DNA of 64,000 nt from Opeltia flavorubescens (lineage: Eukaryota > Ascomycota > Lecanoromycetes > Teloschistales > Teloschistaceae): contig KE546976.1 of assembly GCA_000442125.1 (NCBI GenBank), forward strand, positions 248,001 through 312,000. The letters run 5' to 3'. Positions 32,432 through 42,597 of the stretch are shown in pieces. Numbering within the stretch: position 1 is the stretch's first letter; the number at the start of each line of letters is the position of its first letter. Position numbers and translations under genes: made by a program. The notes below the pieces were generated by a model. It was not told where the DNA came from and did no database searches. It saw only the letters and a list, made by a program, of their open reading frames with translations.

Positions 32432-32976
32432 TCAAACAAAACGATAAGTCTGGCGAAACCCAAGCCCCTCAAGTCCTCCATAATAAATCCATCTAAACAC
32501 TATCAACGCCAGCACTACCAATGGTACACGGACCCAAACGCCCTATCAATGCAAAGTCATTAATAAAAATACCCAATTAGATCTTTCTTCAGTGTTTCTG
32601 AACTCACCGTATGTCCGTAGATCCACCACCATACATAGCTGATAGAATAGACCAAGATGGTATCTGTGAGCAACAAGACCGGGTCGAAGACAACTACTGT
32701 AAGTCTGTTGTTTGCCCTGAAGATCCTATTACGATGGATCTGTGGAATACGATGTTCATAACCATCATTGGGATTGGTTACATTGATGTTGGGCTGAAAT
32801 GCTGGGCTCTCTGCGCTGTGTTCGGATGTAACTGGAACATGTATGGCCTCTGGCGGTGTATTGGATCTGGTGTCTGACGGCATGTTGTCCGCTCCGAATT
32901 CGTGTACCAGTGAGTGGAGGATGGATACTGCTTTGGGTTGGATGATTTCTATCGGCAGGGGAAGAACGGCTCTCAT
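32432..32976 (-). CDS. two-TM orphan protein, member A of a local family
   Basis: Two exons on the minus strand, 32608-32976 and 32432-32542, giving 159 aa. The 65-bp intron (GTGAGT...TGATAG) is in phase 0. The first 85 residues are polar and disordered (Pro/Ser/Asn-rich). TM1 (DPVLLLTDTILVYSISYVWW) ends at the intron, and exon 2 supplies TM2 (VWVRVPLVVLALIVFRWIYY) and a short tail. Without splicing the frame ends soon after TM1 and the second helix is lost. Members B (33420) and C (34309) have the same plan. A TATA-like CTGGGTATATAAA is 50-60 bp upstream. No known family. Confidence 0.65.
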
Positions 32977-33419
32977 CCGTTGAACGAGAAGAAGACGATG
33001 AAGCCAGCGAGGGAGAACGGACAGCTTTATATACCCAGAGGCGCAGAGATAAATCGGAGTTGGGGAGTATGTTGTACTCAGAAGAAGGCTGAGCGCAGGC
33101 CACCGGGAACTCTGCCCCTGTAATAGCCAAGCGGATGAGCTGCCGGGTGAGATGCCAAAAGATACATGCCGAGCTAACGGTTACAAACCGCAAAAGAATG
33201 AAACGGTAAGCCTGAAAATTCGTCTCCTACGCAGTCAGGGAAGCTACACTACGATCAATATACCTAAAGCCTGAACACTACTGAGATTTGATATTGCAGA
33301 GCCCTAGATCCCCTTCCATTACCACTTTGCCCAAACGCAGAAAAGAATCTATTCGGCAGCGCCTGAACTAAAGGATGAGAGGGAGGAAATTCCCCAGAGA
33401 TCCAACACCACCAAATCAC
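32977..33419. other. intergenic with TATA-type promoter
   Basis: 443 bp between minus-strand paralogs A and B. It contains the TATA-like box at 33026-33038; otherwise nothing. Confidence 0.4.
33026..33038 (-). promoter_or_regulatory. TATA box CTGGGTATATAAA
   Basis: On the minus strand, 50-60 bp upstream of ATG 32976. The neighbour gene B carries the similar CTGGGTATAAG at 34022-34032, which suggests a shared promoter type. Confidence 0.45.
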
Positions 33420-33863
33420 CTACCCAAAAAGGTCTCCCCTCCCAGGTCCCAGTATCAAAACATACGCAAAAGCACACATATTCAACCCGAGCCCCACAAC
33501 AACTATCCAAATGTAATTCCCTGTCTTAGTAGTATGATCAATTAGCAAACAGCAGCAAGCCAGCCATAGATCCTTTCTTTCCAAAATAAATAGTTTTCTC
33601 ACCACAAGATACGGAGACACGACAAAATTGCCACAGATGGATAGCCACCAGATGGACATCGCGGACATCCAAGCGGGATGGAGTTTGAAGATGTTGGATG
33701 TGGGTTCTTCTTCAACTTCGGAGGAGGAGTTGCGATTGATGGTTGGAATCTGCTTTTTTTTATCGTGGTGGGTGATGGCGATCTTTGGGGTGAGTGGACC
33801 TTGGATTGCCGTGAGAGATTTCTCGACGTCGCTGTAGTCTGGGGGTGGAGTGATGGGTGCCAT
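33420..33863 (-). CDS. two- or three-TM orphan protein, member B of a local family
   Basis: ATG at 33863 (MAPITPPPDYSDVEKS). Read straight through it is 147 aa. An in-frame 78-bp intron (33525-33602: GTGAGA, branch CTAAT, acceptor CTAAG) is possible and would bring it to the plan of members A and C: polar Pro/Thr/Glu-rich front, TM1 (AMSIWWLSICGNFVVSPYLV), phase-0 intron, then a second helix (YIWIVVVGLGLNMCAFAYVL). The AAG acceptor is weaker than CAG, so both readings stand. The end may also be extended by splicing near the stop (GTAGGT at the terminal codons). No known family; no signal peptide. Confidence 0.6.
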   Translation of the reverse strand: MAPITPPPDYSDVEKSLTAIQGPLTPKIAITHHDKKKQIPTINRNSSSEVEEEPTSNIFKLHPAWMSAMSIWWLSICGNFVVSPYLVVRKLFILERKDLWLACCCLLIDHTTKTGNYIWIVVVGLGLNMCAFAYVLILGPGRGDLFG

Positions 33864-34308
33864 TGAGTGAGTTGAGCGTAGATGATTTGATGCAGGGAGA
33901 GATGTAAGTGTAGGATGTGTTGTGCGAGAAACTTTGAAGGGATTATGTAGGTTTCTGTCGACGGTTGATGTGAGATCGAAGTGGTTGTAGGGGAACAAGC
34001 TTTTGAAAGAATGGAAGGGATCTTATACCCAGCCATTCGAATACATAGCCTCATGACTAAGGAAGAAAAGACCGCGCACTGCGCAAGAAACATCACGAGG
34101 CTGCCTATTATATGGATGGTGCATTGACAGCCACTAACCAAGCTTTCGGACCAGAATTTCAGCACCGCATGCAAGGCTCTCCTAGAAAAGTATGTGATCC
34201 CATGATGCCGAAAATAGGAGGACCAATTGCCTATGTGCTACCTCACACCGAAAACCCCCCATCAAATCCAATCCAAACCTATCATCCAAGTGAACAACCC
34301 CACAACCT
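33864..34308. other. intergenic with TATA-type promoter
   Basis: 445 bp between paralogs B and C. It contains CTGGGTATAAG (minus) at 34022-34032. The plus strand is C-rich at 34301-34360, continuing into gene C. Confidence 0.4.
34022..34032 (-). promoter_or_regulatory. TATA-like box CTGGGTATAAG
   Basis: About 160 bp upstream of ATG 33863 on the minus strand. Shares CTGGGTATA with the box of member A. Confidence 0.4.
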
Positions 34309-34856
34309 TCACTCCTCCCCCTCCCCCTCCCCCACCTTACTCCTCAACTCCCTCAACCAAGCCCACCCCATCCTCCACCACACAAAAACCAACACCAGCA
34401 AGAACACCATACCGGCAAGAATTAGTTGGCTCACCCAAGGGGGCTATTCCATCCCAAAAATCAGTCATGATAATCACGAGTCTCCTGCCGATGAGTGGAA
34501 CTTACGAAGTTCAACAATACCAATGTCCAGAGGAAATTTGCGAATAAGAAGGCAGATATCAGTGCGAAGATGATGAGGCATTTGAGTTTGAAGGATATCT
34601 CGTCTGAAGATTGTGTTTCTTTGGCCGTGGGTTTGGTCGCGTTTTTGGAAGGTTCACTTTGTGGGGCGTCATGTTTGGGTGTTTCATTCTTGGACACTTC
34701 ATCTTCGGGCACTTCATCCTCGGGGGCTTCGTCATTAGGTGCTTTACTGTGATCAGTCATCTCTGGCTCAGTGGGCGTGGTGTCTTTGCTAATTCCAGTC
34801 GTCGTAACCGCTGGAGTCGGCTCGAAAGAAATGTGCTTTCTATTGCGGAGATCCAT
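34309..34856 (-). CDS. two-TM orphan protein, member C of a local family
   Basis: Two exons on the minus strand, 34506-34856 and 34309-34443, giving 161 aa, nearly the length of member A. The 62-bp intron has donor GTAAGT, branch CTGAT and acceptor AATAG, phase 0. The N-terminal 85 residues are acidic and Thr/Pro-rich with an imperfect pentapeptide repeat (EDEVP, EDEVS, KNETP, KHDAP). TM1 (CLIIFALISAFLFANFLWTL) lies before the intron and TM2 (LILAGMVFLLVLVFVWW) after it. The tail ends in Gly-Glu repeats. The exon-2 helix is only seen when the intron is removed. Unknown function; topology would leave both ends on the same side. Confidence 0.65.
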
Positions 34857-35279
34857 GACTGCGTAGTCTCGATAGATGTATGTAGGCAGAAGAAGAAGAA
34901 CTAAATTCTACACGAGCGGACTGTAAGTCGAGTCCGCTGCTGGAACACAAGACTTTTGAGAAAAACTAGGGTGAGGGGGTTTTGGCTGGGAGGGAGAATG
35001 TGATGGGGAGAAAGGGTGGGAGACAGGTGAATTTATCTTGATTGCACAGCCTTGCGGGGTTGGGAATACTGCTGCAGCATACCGAGAGAGGGAATAATAA
35101 TTGCGGGGTTGAACGAAGGAGGAGTTTCCCCCGGGTTTCATTACCAGTCTTCAACGATAAGTCTAGGAACGACTGAAGTACAAGCAATTTTTTCAGCTAT
35201 CATTAAATTCCTCCTCCTTAGCAAACGACCTGATACCTATCCGTCTCATCCCCAGAGATTCTGGTATTCACAGCTTCAC
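34857..35279. other. intergenic
   Basis: 423 bp. No TATA box like those of A and B is found before member C. Nothing else is seen. Confidence 0.4.
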
Positions 35280-35606
35280 TCAATATTCTGGTTCTCCCAC
35301 TCCACGTCTCTGCCTCCGTCTCTCGATCCGTTCCTCCTTCTCCACAACCGCAGAAAACGTTTTGGCAGCCTCGCCAAAAGCTTCACGCCAGATTCTACAC
35401 TTCCGACTCGTTTCCTCCAAGCTTTCAAGTATCGTCACCTTGAGTAGCAAGAGTAGCATACCGATTTCCTGACGAAGAATGAGGCATATGATGATGCATA
35501 TGAGGGTTACAGAATTCTGTCTTAAGAATTGGAGGAGGTTGGTGATCTCGGTGAGAAAATTGTTGTAGTTGTTGTTTTCGTCGTGACATTGTGTTTTGGA
35601 AGTCAT
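35280..35606 (-). CDS. small membrane-associated orphan protein
   Basis: Single exon, 108 aa, ATG at 35606. Polar Asn-rich start (HDENNNYNNF), then a strongly hydrophobic zone from about residue 33 to 58 (SVTLICIIICLILRQEIGML and LLLL) that could be one long or two short helices, then a charged coiled-coil-like C-terminus ending in Arg/Glu (EERIERRRQRRGVGEPEY). It continues the run of minus-strand membrane proteins but lacks the intron of members A and C. No known family. Confidence 0.45.
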   Translation of the reverse strand: MTSKTQCHDENNNYNNFLTEITNLLQFLRQNSVTLICIIICLILRQEIGMLLLLLKVTILESLEETSRKCRIWREAFGEAAKTFSAVVEKEERIERRRQRRGVGEPEY

Positions 35607-36624
35607 ATTTGGAGATACTTTTGCTGTTGTGGGTCGGGAAAGGTGCTACTGGCTATCAATTAGGTATTGGATTGGAATGGCGAGTAAGCCGCACATGAGG
35701 ATTAATTATACTTTGTATGTGGACTATAATGGCCTCTGTCGGGGCGAAGGGGATGATGAAAAGGAGAGGATTGGCCGTGTTGTGTCAAGAGAGGATGAGC
35801 TAAGTACACCCAGACTTCGTCATCTTAAGAGACCATTCTGCACGAAGCGGATAAGGTCACCCCTATCAACATTCGGGTTTGAGTGACATGACTTAGCGCC
35901 TTATACAACATCCACTCTTAGGTATGCCCAAAGCCTTGCGAGAACACTGCTCGGAAACAAGGAACGTCTCCAGCAAGGTTTCACAACCGACAGCGTCCCA
36001 GCGCTGACTCCACATGTGGATTTTCGGCGAGGCTGCAGTCATTGATACATTCTCGTAGGCTCACACGCAGGATTATTCATGTTGTACTGCGCTCGCATCA
36101 AACGATGCGGACGATCCTTTCGAGCGAGAGGCTATGGCATTGATAACGGACACCATCCGTTTGGCTGAATTATTTGCAGCCTTCGGGAGGGCTGTTGATC
36201 TCGGAGGAGCCTATCATCATCTCTTGTTACTCAGAGAGCGAGGAAGTCATACAGCTGCGGTGTCTCATCCAAGAAGTTGGGGAGATCTGAACTGTGTTGT
36301 TACTCAAGCATCACCATGCACCCAGGAGCCCACTTCCGGCGTGCACTCCACTCCACCGATGACTATACTCTAGCCCAAAGGTTCGCGGTGGACAGGTCAT
36401 TGCGTCGATCGAGTCTTTGGATTTAATGTCTTTGTTGTACCAAGTAGTTGTGGAAGAGCTCTTGCACAATGATCAAGGTGTATATATACTCGTGCGAAGT
36501 GATCTCGGTACCTGTCTGTATAGCATCAATTCGACCCATCTCTAAAGTCCCACAAAGCGATAATCGTTACTGAAATTTCTGCACACAAATTTCTTCTTTC
36601 TGACTCTTCCAAAGCCATCACTCA
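35607..36624. other. intergenic, switch of strand
   Basis: 1.0 kb between the minus-strand membrane genes and the plus-strand orphan genes. An open frame with ATG at 36134 (79 aa) shows no motif. A TATA box is at 36481. Confidence 0.4.
36481..36488 (+). promoter_or_regulatory. TATA box
   Basis: TATATATA about 140 bp upstream of ATG 36625. Confidence 0.4.
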
Positions 36625-37308
36625 ATGTCTCAAATACCAATTAACATATCGTCAAAATTCCCACCTCCTTTCTCCGACTTGAGTAGACGATCAACTTTTT
36701 CAGATCCGGGCTATGATATTGCTAGCCTGCCGGAAGATCAGGTCAATCTGGAGCATATCATCATGATCGTCATAATGAAGCATCACTGCAATCTCAAGAT
36801 GTCGCTCATTCGTGTCGCTCTCAACCAGATGTACAGCAAGAATTGGACGGATGACTATATCGTTTCCGTCACTCGATCACATCTCAAGGACCATATCTCC
36901 CCCGAGCCCACACGAAACGACAATCCATACAAGTTCCTCGTCGAAGAATTAGTATACAAAAGTCGCTTATTTTATTGGGTCCAGGAACAGAAAGAAATAT
37001 GCCACAGAGCCATTTTCGCGGTCTGGCCTAGCCGAAACGACTGGAAATACGACAGCCGGCTTGACCAACAGGTTGAAGGGCACATCCTGTCGCAAGATTC
37101 CTCTACAGCTGGACCCTCCCGTGATCGCCATCCATATCTGGCCCCTGAAACGCCAATAGATAAAGCCTACCAAAGGCTCGTCAAGGACGGGCGGACCGGA
37201 TTCGACGCGCACCCCGATCAGGACAGAAGTAGTGCTGATAACATGAAAATCGCAATAGCGCGAAAAGAAGCTGATGATAAAAAGAAGGGTAAGGGGAAGG
37301 ATGTGTAA
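36625..37308 (+). CDS. small orphan protein with HTH-like core
   Basis: Single exon, 227 aa, ATG in good context. After a 40-residue Ser/Pro/Phe-rich front comes VNLEHIIMIVIMKHH, KMSLIRVALNQMYSKNW and TDDYIVSVTRSHLKD. These three probable helices match the spacing of the neighbour at 37790 (LKYAFILIHFY; SMEDIAQFLNWKFGLQW; EARYLEKRYLQI), including the Leu-Asn before the turn and the Trp opening helix 3. The C-terminal half is polar, ending with a Lys-rich tail (KKKGKGKDV). No secretion or membrane signal. I read it as a relative of 37790; function unknown. Confidence 0.7.
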   Translation: MSQIPINISSKFPPPFSDLSRRSTFSDPGYDIASLPEDQVNLEHIIMIVIMKHHCNLKMSLIRVALNQMYSKNWTDDYIVSVTRSHLKDHISPEPTRNDNPYKFLVEELVYKSRLFYWVQEQKEICHRAIFAVWPSRNDWKYDSRLDQQVEGHILSQDSSTAGPSRDRHPYLAPETPIDKAYQRLVKDGRTGFDAHPDQDRSSADNMKIAIARKEADDKKKGKGKDV

Positions 37309-37789
37309 CGGAGAACTTGAAATGTGGTTTTGTTGCTGGTGCATTCAACATGCAGCTAGCTTCAGGTCCCAGTCGAGACGGGACAGATGTTGTTCCTGGG
37401 AATTCAAAAGAAACTGTATCATTGATTTATCACGTTGTGTAGCCGAGTTCTTCTGCAGCCTCAGAATTAGTGGAAAAGTAGAACAAGTTGCTGAAATTGA
37501 TTCTCTTCCAGTCGTCCCACTGTGGTACTTCGGGTGATTGCTTTGCATGCCCTACCTAACAAACCCGTGCCCTGTTATTGATCATGGGTTGTCATCCCTC
37601 TGTACCGAGGAAGTCTGGTCTTGCAATCGTTGCACAAGCTAAGGGTTCAGATATAGTTCTGTGGTCGGCTCGATCTTTGGCCATCGCTCAAGTTCTTCGG
37701 CCATAATCCCAATCTAGACGTATGGCTTGTCCAGATTCTACGAATAGTCAGCGTGCTGATTTCTCCAGGAATCTCTCAACTGTAGCCCC
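37309..37789. other. intergenic
   Basis: 481 bp between two related genes. Nothing is seen. Confidence 0.4.
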
Positions 37790-38443
37790 ATGTCGTCCGA
37801 TAAGTCCAAAGTATCACACATTGGCTCTAGCAGAGATCCCTCGTACGCAGCGCCCATGTCCGACGATTTATTGCCATTAAAGTACGCCTTCATACTCATA
37901 CACTTCTATCCCCCCAAGGACCCAGAAGAACCATCCATGGAGGACATTGCTCAATTCCTCAATTGGAAGTTCGGACTCCAATGGGAAGCAAGATATCTCG
38001 AAAAGCGATACCTTCAAATAAAGGAAGCCAATCGAAAGGAACGTGAACGCAACAAAGCTGAATGGACCAAAGCTTTCGTACGAGACTTATATGGAAACAA
38101 TTTCCCGATTGAAGATACTTTCAGCAATGCTGTGAAGGAGTATCAGAACTTCAAAAATGGTCCTACCTACAGTGATTCACTCATGCAAGGAACTCCGCCA
38201 GGTTCGGCTACATTGTTGCATTCGGCAACGACTTTCGCTCGCAATCCTGGTGTCCTGTACAGAAGCGAACAAACTAGCTTCGATCGCATATACGATGACA
38301 CATATGGTAAAAGTAAATCACCAGGCATTCCCATTCACCCCGGATACAAAGTGACTGCCAACAATGCTGTCAAAACAAGCCTCGGCCGGGCTGCGACAAT
38401 GGAAAAAGAGCACAGGGAGAGAGAACCAAAGAAAGATTGGTAG
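37790..38443 (+). CDS. small orphan protein with HTH-like core
   Basis: Single exon, 217 aa. A 25-residue Ser-rich lead is followed by the helical core LKYAFILIHFY, SMEDIAQFLNWKFGLQW, EARYLEKRYLQIKEANRKER. This is the clearest helix-turn-helix-like member of the group and is most like the preceding gene at 36625. A long charged helix continues from helix 3. The C-terminal half is Ser/Thr/Pro/Tyr-rich and disordered with a basic end (EREPKKDW). No TM helix. Function unknown; DNA binding is an inference from shape only. Confidence 0.7.
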   Translation: MSSDKSKVSHIGSSRDPSYAAPMSDDLLPLKYAFILIHFYPPKDPEEPSMEDIAQFLNWKFGLQWEARYLEKRYLQIKEANRKERERNKAEWTKAFVRDLYGNNFPIEDTFSNAVKEYQNFKNGPTYSDSLMQGTPPGSATLLHSATTFARNPGVLYRSEQTSFDRIYDDTYGKSKSPGIPIHPGYKVTANNAVKTSLGRAATMEKEHREREPKKDW

Positions 38444-40755
38444 ATCTGAGTAACTTATACGGTGCTCGGGATAGATAGGAGGTGGCACAGCGTTGGAAAC
38501 ATTTCCAGGGGAAATAATGCAGTCCCTTGGTGAAGTATAGAGACATTTCAAGCAACTTGGAATAGACCATCTTTCAACCGACTCAAATATGTTCAATTGA
38601 CTTCTTTGCCCAATTGACAGGTTTCAGCAAGCTAGACCATATCGGTAGGCGTGTCCTGCGAAAGCACTGGCCGCAGAGTCCAATTGCCCTAAAGAATCGT
38701 GGTGTAGGTGAACGAGGAATGGAAGTGATACAGATATGGGTGCCCTCGGCGTGTCGTAGTTGCTTATGAACTCTTCTGTTGCGAGACATGGGAAAAGCAT
38801 CCGATTGAGGGTACGCTACACTGAATCAACGCCNTTGAGCTTTGTATGATATTCTCCTGAAATCTCGAGTCAATCACAGACTGCTTCGGACATTGCGCCT
38901 TTACTTTTATCTTGACCTCCAGGAGCACTGGGGCTATCTGTCCTGTGTTGTGCACTCTGTAGCAGGATCCACCTTTTAAGCGCTTGATCATTGGGAGGTC
39001 GCTCGTATGTCGAGAAGGGTTGGAAGTCTAGAGGCACTGGGGTGCCTTCTGCTTGCTGCAGTGCTGTGAGAGAACGTTGCTCGCCGACAGTGGTAGGGAA
39101 GTCAATTTTGGTAAAGCATTGTTGAGCGTGAGATATGTTGCGTGTCGCTTCATGATAAAGAGAATGAAAGTGAAGTAATCATCGAACTAATTTTGACGGG
39201 CACGTATGGTTGATGAGGGCAGTTGTTCAAGGTCTTATTCGAGCCTTCTTCGAGCCACTGCCCAACGCCACAGTCGATTGAAGTGCTGTTCGCGGCACAT
39301 AGCAATCAGAGACCGCCGAAGCAGCTGAGCAGCACCGAATATGGTAGTGAGCTCAAGCTTTGCGAGGTCGCGATGGGAGATTGTGAAGATTTCGGTCGCC
39401 TCTTGTTCTCAGCTCAGATCAAAGCTCTCCCCGGATTCTCGAGTCGGAATTCATCGAAGATTATCTAAGTGATGGTCCAAACAAAGAGTATTAGCTTCAA
39501 AAATTGATGGAGACAGCATAGAGACTTATTGGACGTATCAGAATATCTGTGCTCGACTCTCATTGTCGTACTCCATGTCAAGACACGTTGTTGAAAAGGG
39601 TAACGGTTGTGTGTGGTCTTGCCCCGATGCATTTTTGCAGAAAGCATGTTATTATGGACCAAAGAGTCACAGTAATTATGAAGATAGGCAATTCTCCAAA
39701 TCACTGCTTTCGCCGTATAGAACATGGGCAGAGCAAGTTGGGAAGATGATGCATGACTTGGTCAAAATGGTTTAGCGCATCAAAGATTATCTTATCGCCG
39801 AGGCAATAGATAGCACTTAGGATGACTTTAAAGACTTCATGACAAGGCTAGCTGTCAAAAGCAACCAATTCGAGTCCCGAACAATGAAAATGACACCGAA
39901 TCAAAGCTCTTCTTGTGGGCCTAGCCAGAATCGAATTTTCTCCGTTCGTGAGGTATTTTTGGGTCCCGACACTGCAAAGGCGTGAATGCTGGCCATCTGT
40001 GTGCTCCAGACTACGGCTATGGGAGCTCGTGCGACACGCTGCTTTGAAATATCCGGGATGAAGACTTTTGAGATAGCAGTTGACGTCGCATGAGCCGCGC
40101 TTGCGCTAGCGTCTGTGGCGTCATAAGCGGCGACGGATCCTTCAATTGGTACGCTAATGCAAGGTCAGCCGAATAGGGACGTGTAGTGTACGACGTTTCC
40201 AAGGACCAATTCCTGCCTACACGGATGTTCCAAACAGGCTGATTACCCCTAACGCCTGAGCTCGGGACGAATGGAGCCCATTCCTCGCGGCAAGTGGTTG
40301 ATGGTCTTCCCTTGATTTCTACAATACTCTCAGCCCCATGAATGTTTGAATCTTCTGGTGCGCTGGGGCTGGCGGGCCCACCTCATTGATCGACTGCCAT
40401 TGTCTGATGGGAGTCATCAGTTAGCCTTTCTTCAAGCTACAACATTCATAGAGGTGTTAGCATCGAATTAATAATGTACTTATTTCACCATCGCCACCAA
40501 ACATTATTCTCTAATTCGAAAGATTTTGATTAACGGCTGACTCGTAGATGATAGAATATTGTCGTGTGGCAATGATGATCCTCACAGAAAACCTTGGTTA
40601 CGGCACAACCTGCTACATGGAGGTGGAGGTCAACTGCATCTCTCCAATTTCGGTTGAACCCCTCCCACCGCGAACAATGCCCACGCCAGGGGACTTGAGA
40701 GACATTTGTTATCCTCTTTCAGAGCACATTCACGACTCACTTCAAGACCGTGGTG
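38444..40755. other. long gene-free stretch
   Basis: 2.3 kb, the longest gap in the window. Only short frames occur, without motifs; the plus frame from ATG 40548 (87 aa) runs into the next gene in another frame. It includes one ambiguous base (38834). It may hold decayed copies of neighbours, but I cannot show it. Confidence 0.4.
38834..38834. other. ambiguous base (N)
   Basis: A single unresolved base in intergenic sequence; an assembly or polymorphism mark. Confidence 0.95.
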
Positions 40756-41385
40756 ATGAATGCAACATTGTACACGATTCCCGACATACCTGCTCATGTG
40801 GACCCTTCTAAGCTTGTGCCTATCGAGTACCATTTCATCGGCTACTTCACTCAAGCAATAAGGCGGCCGATGTCGATAGGAGAGCTCACAAGGATCCTAA
40901 AGGCTGCGCGCCAAGTTTCATTAGTACATTGTCTAGACAATGGCTCTTTCATAGCTACTCTCAAGGAAAATTGGGACAGCAGACCCTCAATTGGATTGGA
41001 TTTAGTGACCACCGAGAGTCGAGACATGCACAATCCTTTGCATCCATTCTATCCGATCTTTGTATACTGGCAAAAGTTCAAACGGTCTTACCGTGGTTAC
41101 AAGGATCGATCAATGATTCCCGATTCTTTCTTAGTCGGGCTCGAAGCGAGTCACCCTGCTCCAGCTCCAGAGATGATGGAAGCCGTTGCGGATGCTACGC
41201 TGGTGCGGCAGTACAAGAATATCCCCAACATCAACACATTTAGTACTATGCCAAACCCGCACATTATGAAAATTATGCAACGATACACAGAATGGAAATC
41301 AAAGAGAGCTTTCCGTGGGAAAGTAGAAAGTGCTGGCTATTCGTTGCCTTCTGATTCTGGAAGTACGTGGAAATCTCATCCATAG
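40756..41385 (+). CDS. orphan protein, paralog of the 42.6-kb gene
   Basis: Single exon, 209 aa from ATG 40756. The core IEYHFIGYFTQAI and SIGELTRILKAARQ resembles the helical core of the region's small genes. PFYPIFVYWQKFKRSYRG aligns with PYFEVWQYWRSLHTFYRG of the gene at 42598, and MQRYTEWKSKRAFRG with ATKYKEWKSELERFWLG, in the same order and spacing. The 35-40 residues between the blocks differ. The two genes are 1.2 kb apart in the same orientation, so they are a diverged tandem duplication. No signal or TM helix. Function unknown. Confidence 0.7.
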   Translation: MNATLYTIPDIPAHVDPSKLVPIEYHFIGYFTQAIRRPMSIGELTRILKAARQVSLVHCLDNGSFIATLKENWDSRPSIGLDLVTTESRDMHNPLHPFYPIFVYWQKFKRSYRGYKDRSMIPDSFLVGLEASHPAPAPEMMEAVADATLVRQYKNIPNINTFSTMPNPHIMKIMQRYTEWKSKRAFRGKVESAGYSLPSDSGSTWKSHP

Positions 41386-42597
41386 CCAGCTGCTGTGTAG
41401 ATTCCTACGATGCGCAAGGGCTACAGATTTTGGAATATGTACTGACTTCAACAGCCAAGGAGAATTTCACGCAAGATGTTTTTCCAGTCGAGCCGGACTG
41501 GCTGTCATTCTAGCAGTCATAACAGAAGACAACCCAGTGCGCCAACGAAACACTATTTTTGAATAGGAAGAACGCGGCCTCCTTGAGATATCCTACAATC
41601 TCTGAACTTGAGGGGGACTTACTCAGGTAGCGATATTTTGGCAAAACAACTCATCTTCGCAACGACAATGAATGCTCTTGATACAACATAAGGAAACACA
41701 CCTAGGAATTGAAGACTCGTTGAACCTGTTATTCTGTCTGAACCTCTTCGTAACATTTTAAACACTTGATCTGCTCGCCGTTTCATGGACTCTCCGCAAC
41801 ACAACTCCGGACGACTATTATCAGCTACTCCGACTTCTTCAGGAGTTTATGTCGTACGACATAAGCTCCACATCCATGACCAGCTGATCGGTGTGCATGA
41901 TGCGAGGCATCAAAAGCGAATAGGTACCTATCTTACCGATTACAATCCATATTTACAAAAACGGCTCGATCCTCTCGGGAACATTAGGCAACAACTGTGA
42001 TGGTACAACCTACCACGCGGAAGAGGTAGCGGTGAGCAACTCAGGTGCACTTTGCTGCAGTGTAACGAGCATGACACGGCATGGGGTTTGCCAATGATCC
42101 TCGAATCTAAGCCTAGAATGAACGGCATTATCAAGCAGTCGAGTAACACAAATAAATTGGCCGAGCACAGCAACGAATCGGTGCTCGACCGTATCTCCTA
42201 GGCCGAGGAGCCTTGCGATGGAGCATAGCATATTCTAATGCATGGACCAGCTGTCTGACGGCTTTGACTAGGAATTGCAGACCGCTATCAGCCGGCCCGT
42301 GCATCCGAACAGACTTTGGTACCGATAATGATCACTGAGGAACGTACACTTGGTAAGCTATACTTCTGATTCATTCGGCGAAGGTGTGATTATTAAAATA
42401 AACTGCTCATGGATCGGTGTGACTATGTACGGATATATAAGAAGTCTCTTCATCCCCTTCTCTGAGTCTTACAACGCTTAAAAATCACTCCGTTTATCAT
42501 CTACCTCCACAAACTTCGTGCTTAGCAGTTTCTCACCACAGCGATCAATCGTATCGAATATCAAATTAATAGACACAAATCATTAGCGCTTGGCACC
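41386..42597. other. intergenic
   Basis: 1.2 kb between the paralogs at 40.8 and 42.6 kb. A 71-codon frame with ATG at 41785 is open but shows no match to neighbours. A TATA box is at 42434. Confidence 0.4.
42434..42440 (+). promoter_or_regulatory. TATA box
   Basis: TATATAA, about 160 bp upstream of ATG 42598. Confidence 0.4.

Noticed and set aside
41785-42000. 71-codon plus-strand frame with ATG between the 40.8 and 42.6 kb paralogs.
   Set aside because: Shows neither the HTH-like core nor the YW/KYxEWKS blocks; no splice continuation found.
40587-42050. Loose nucleotide similarity between 40.59 kb (GGTTACGGCACAACCTGC) and 41.99 kb (TGTGATGGTACAACCTAC).
   Set aside because: About 45 bp of moderate similarity, no extension either side, and different surrounding frames; chance not excluded.
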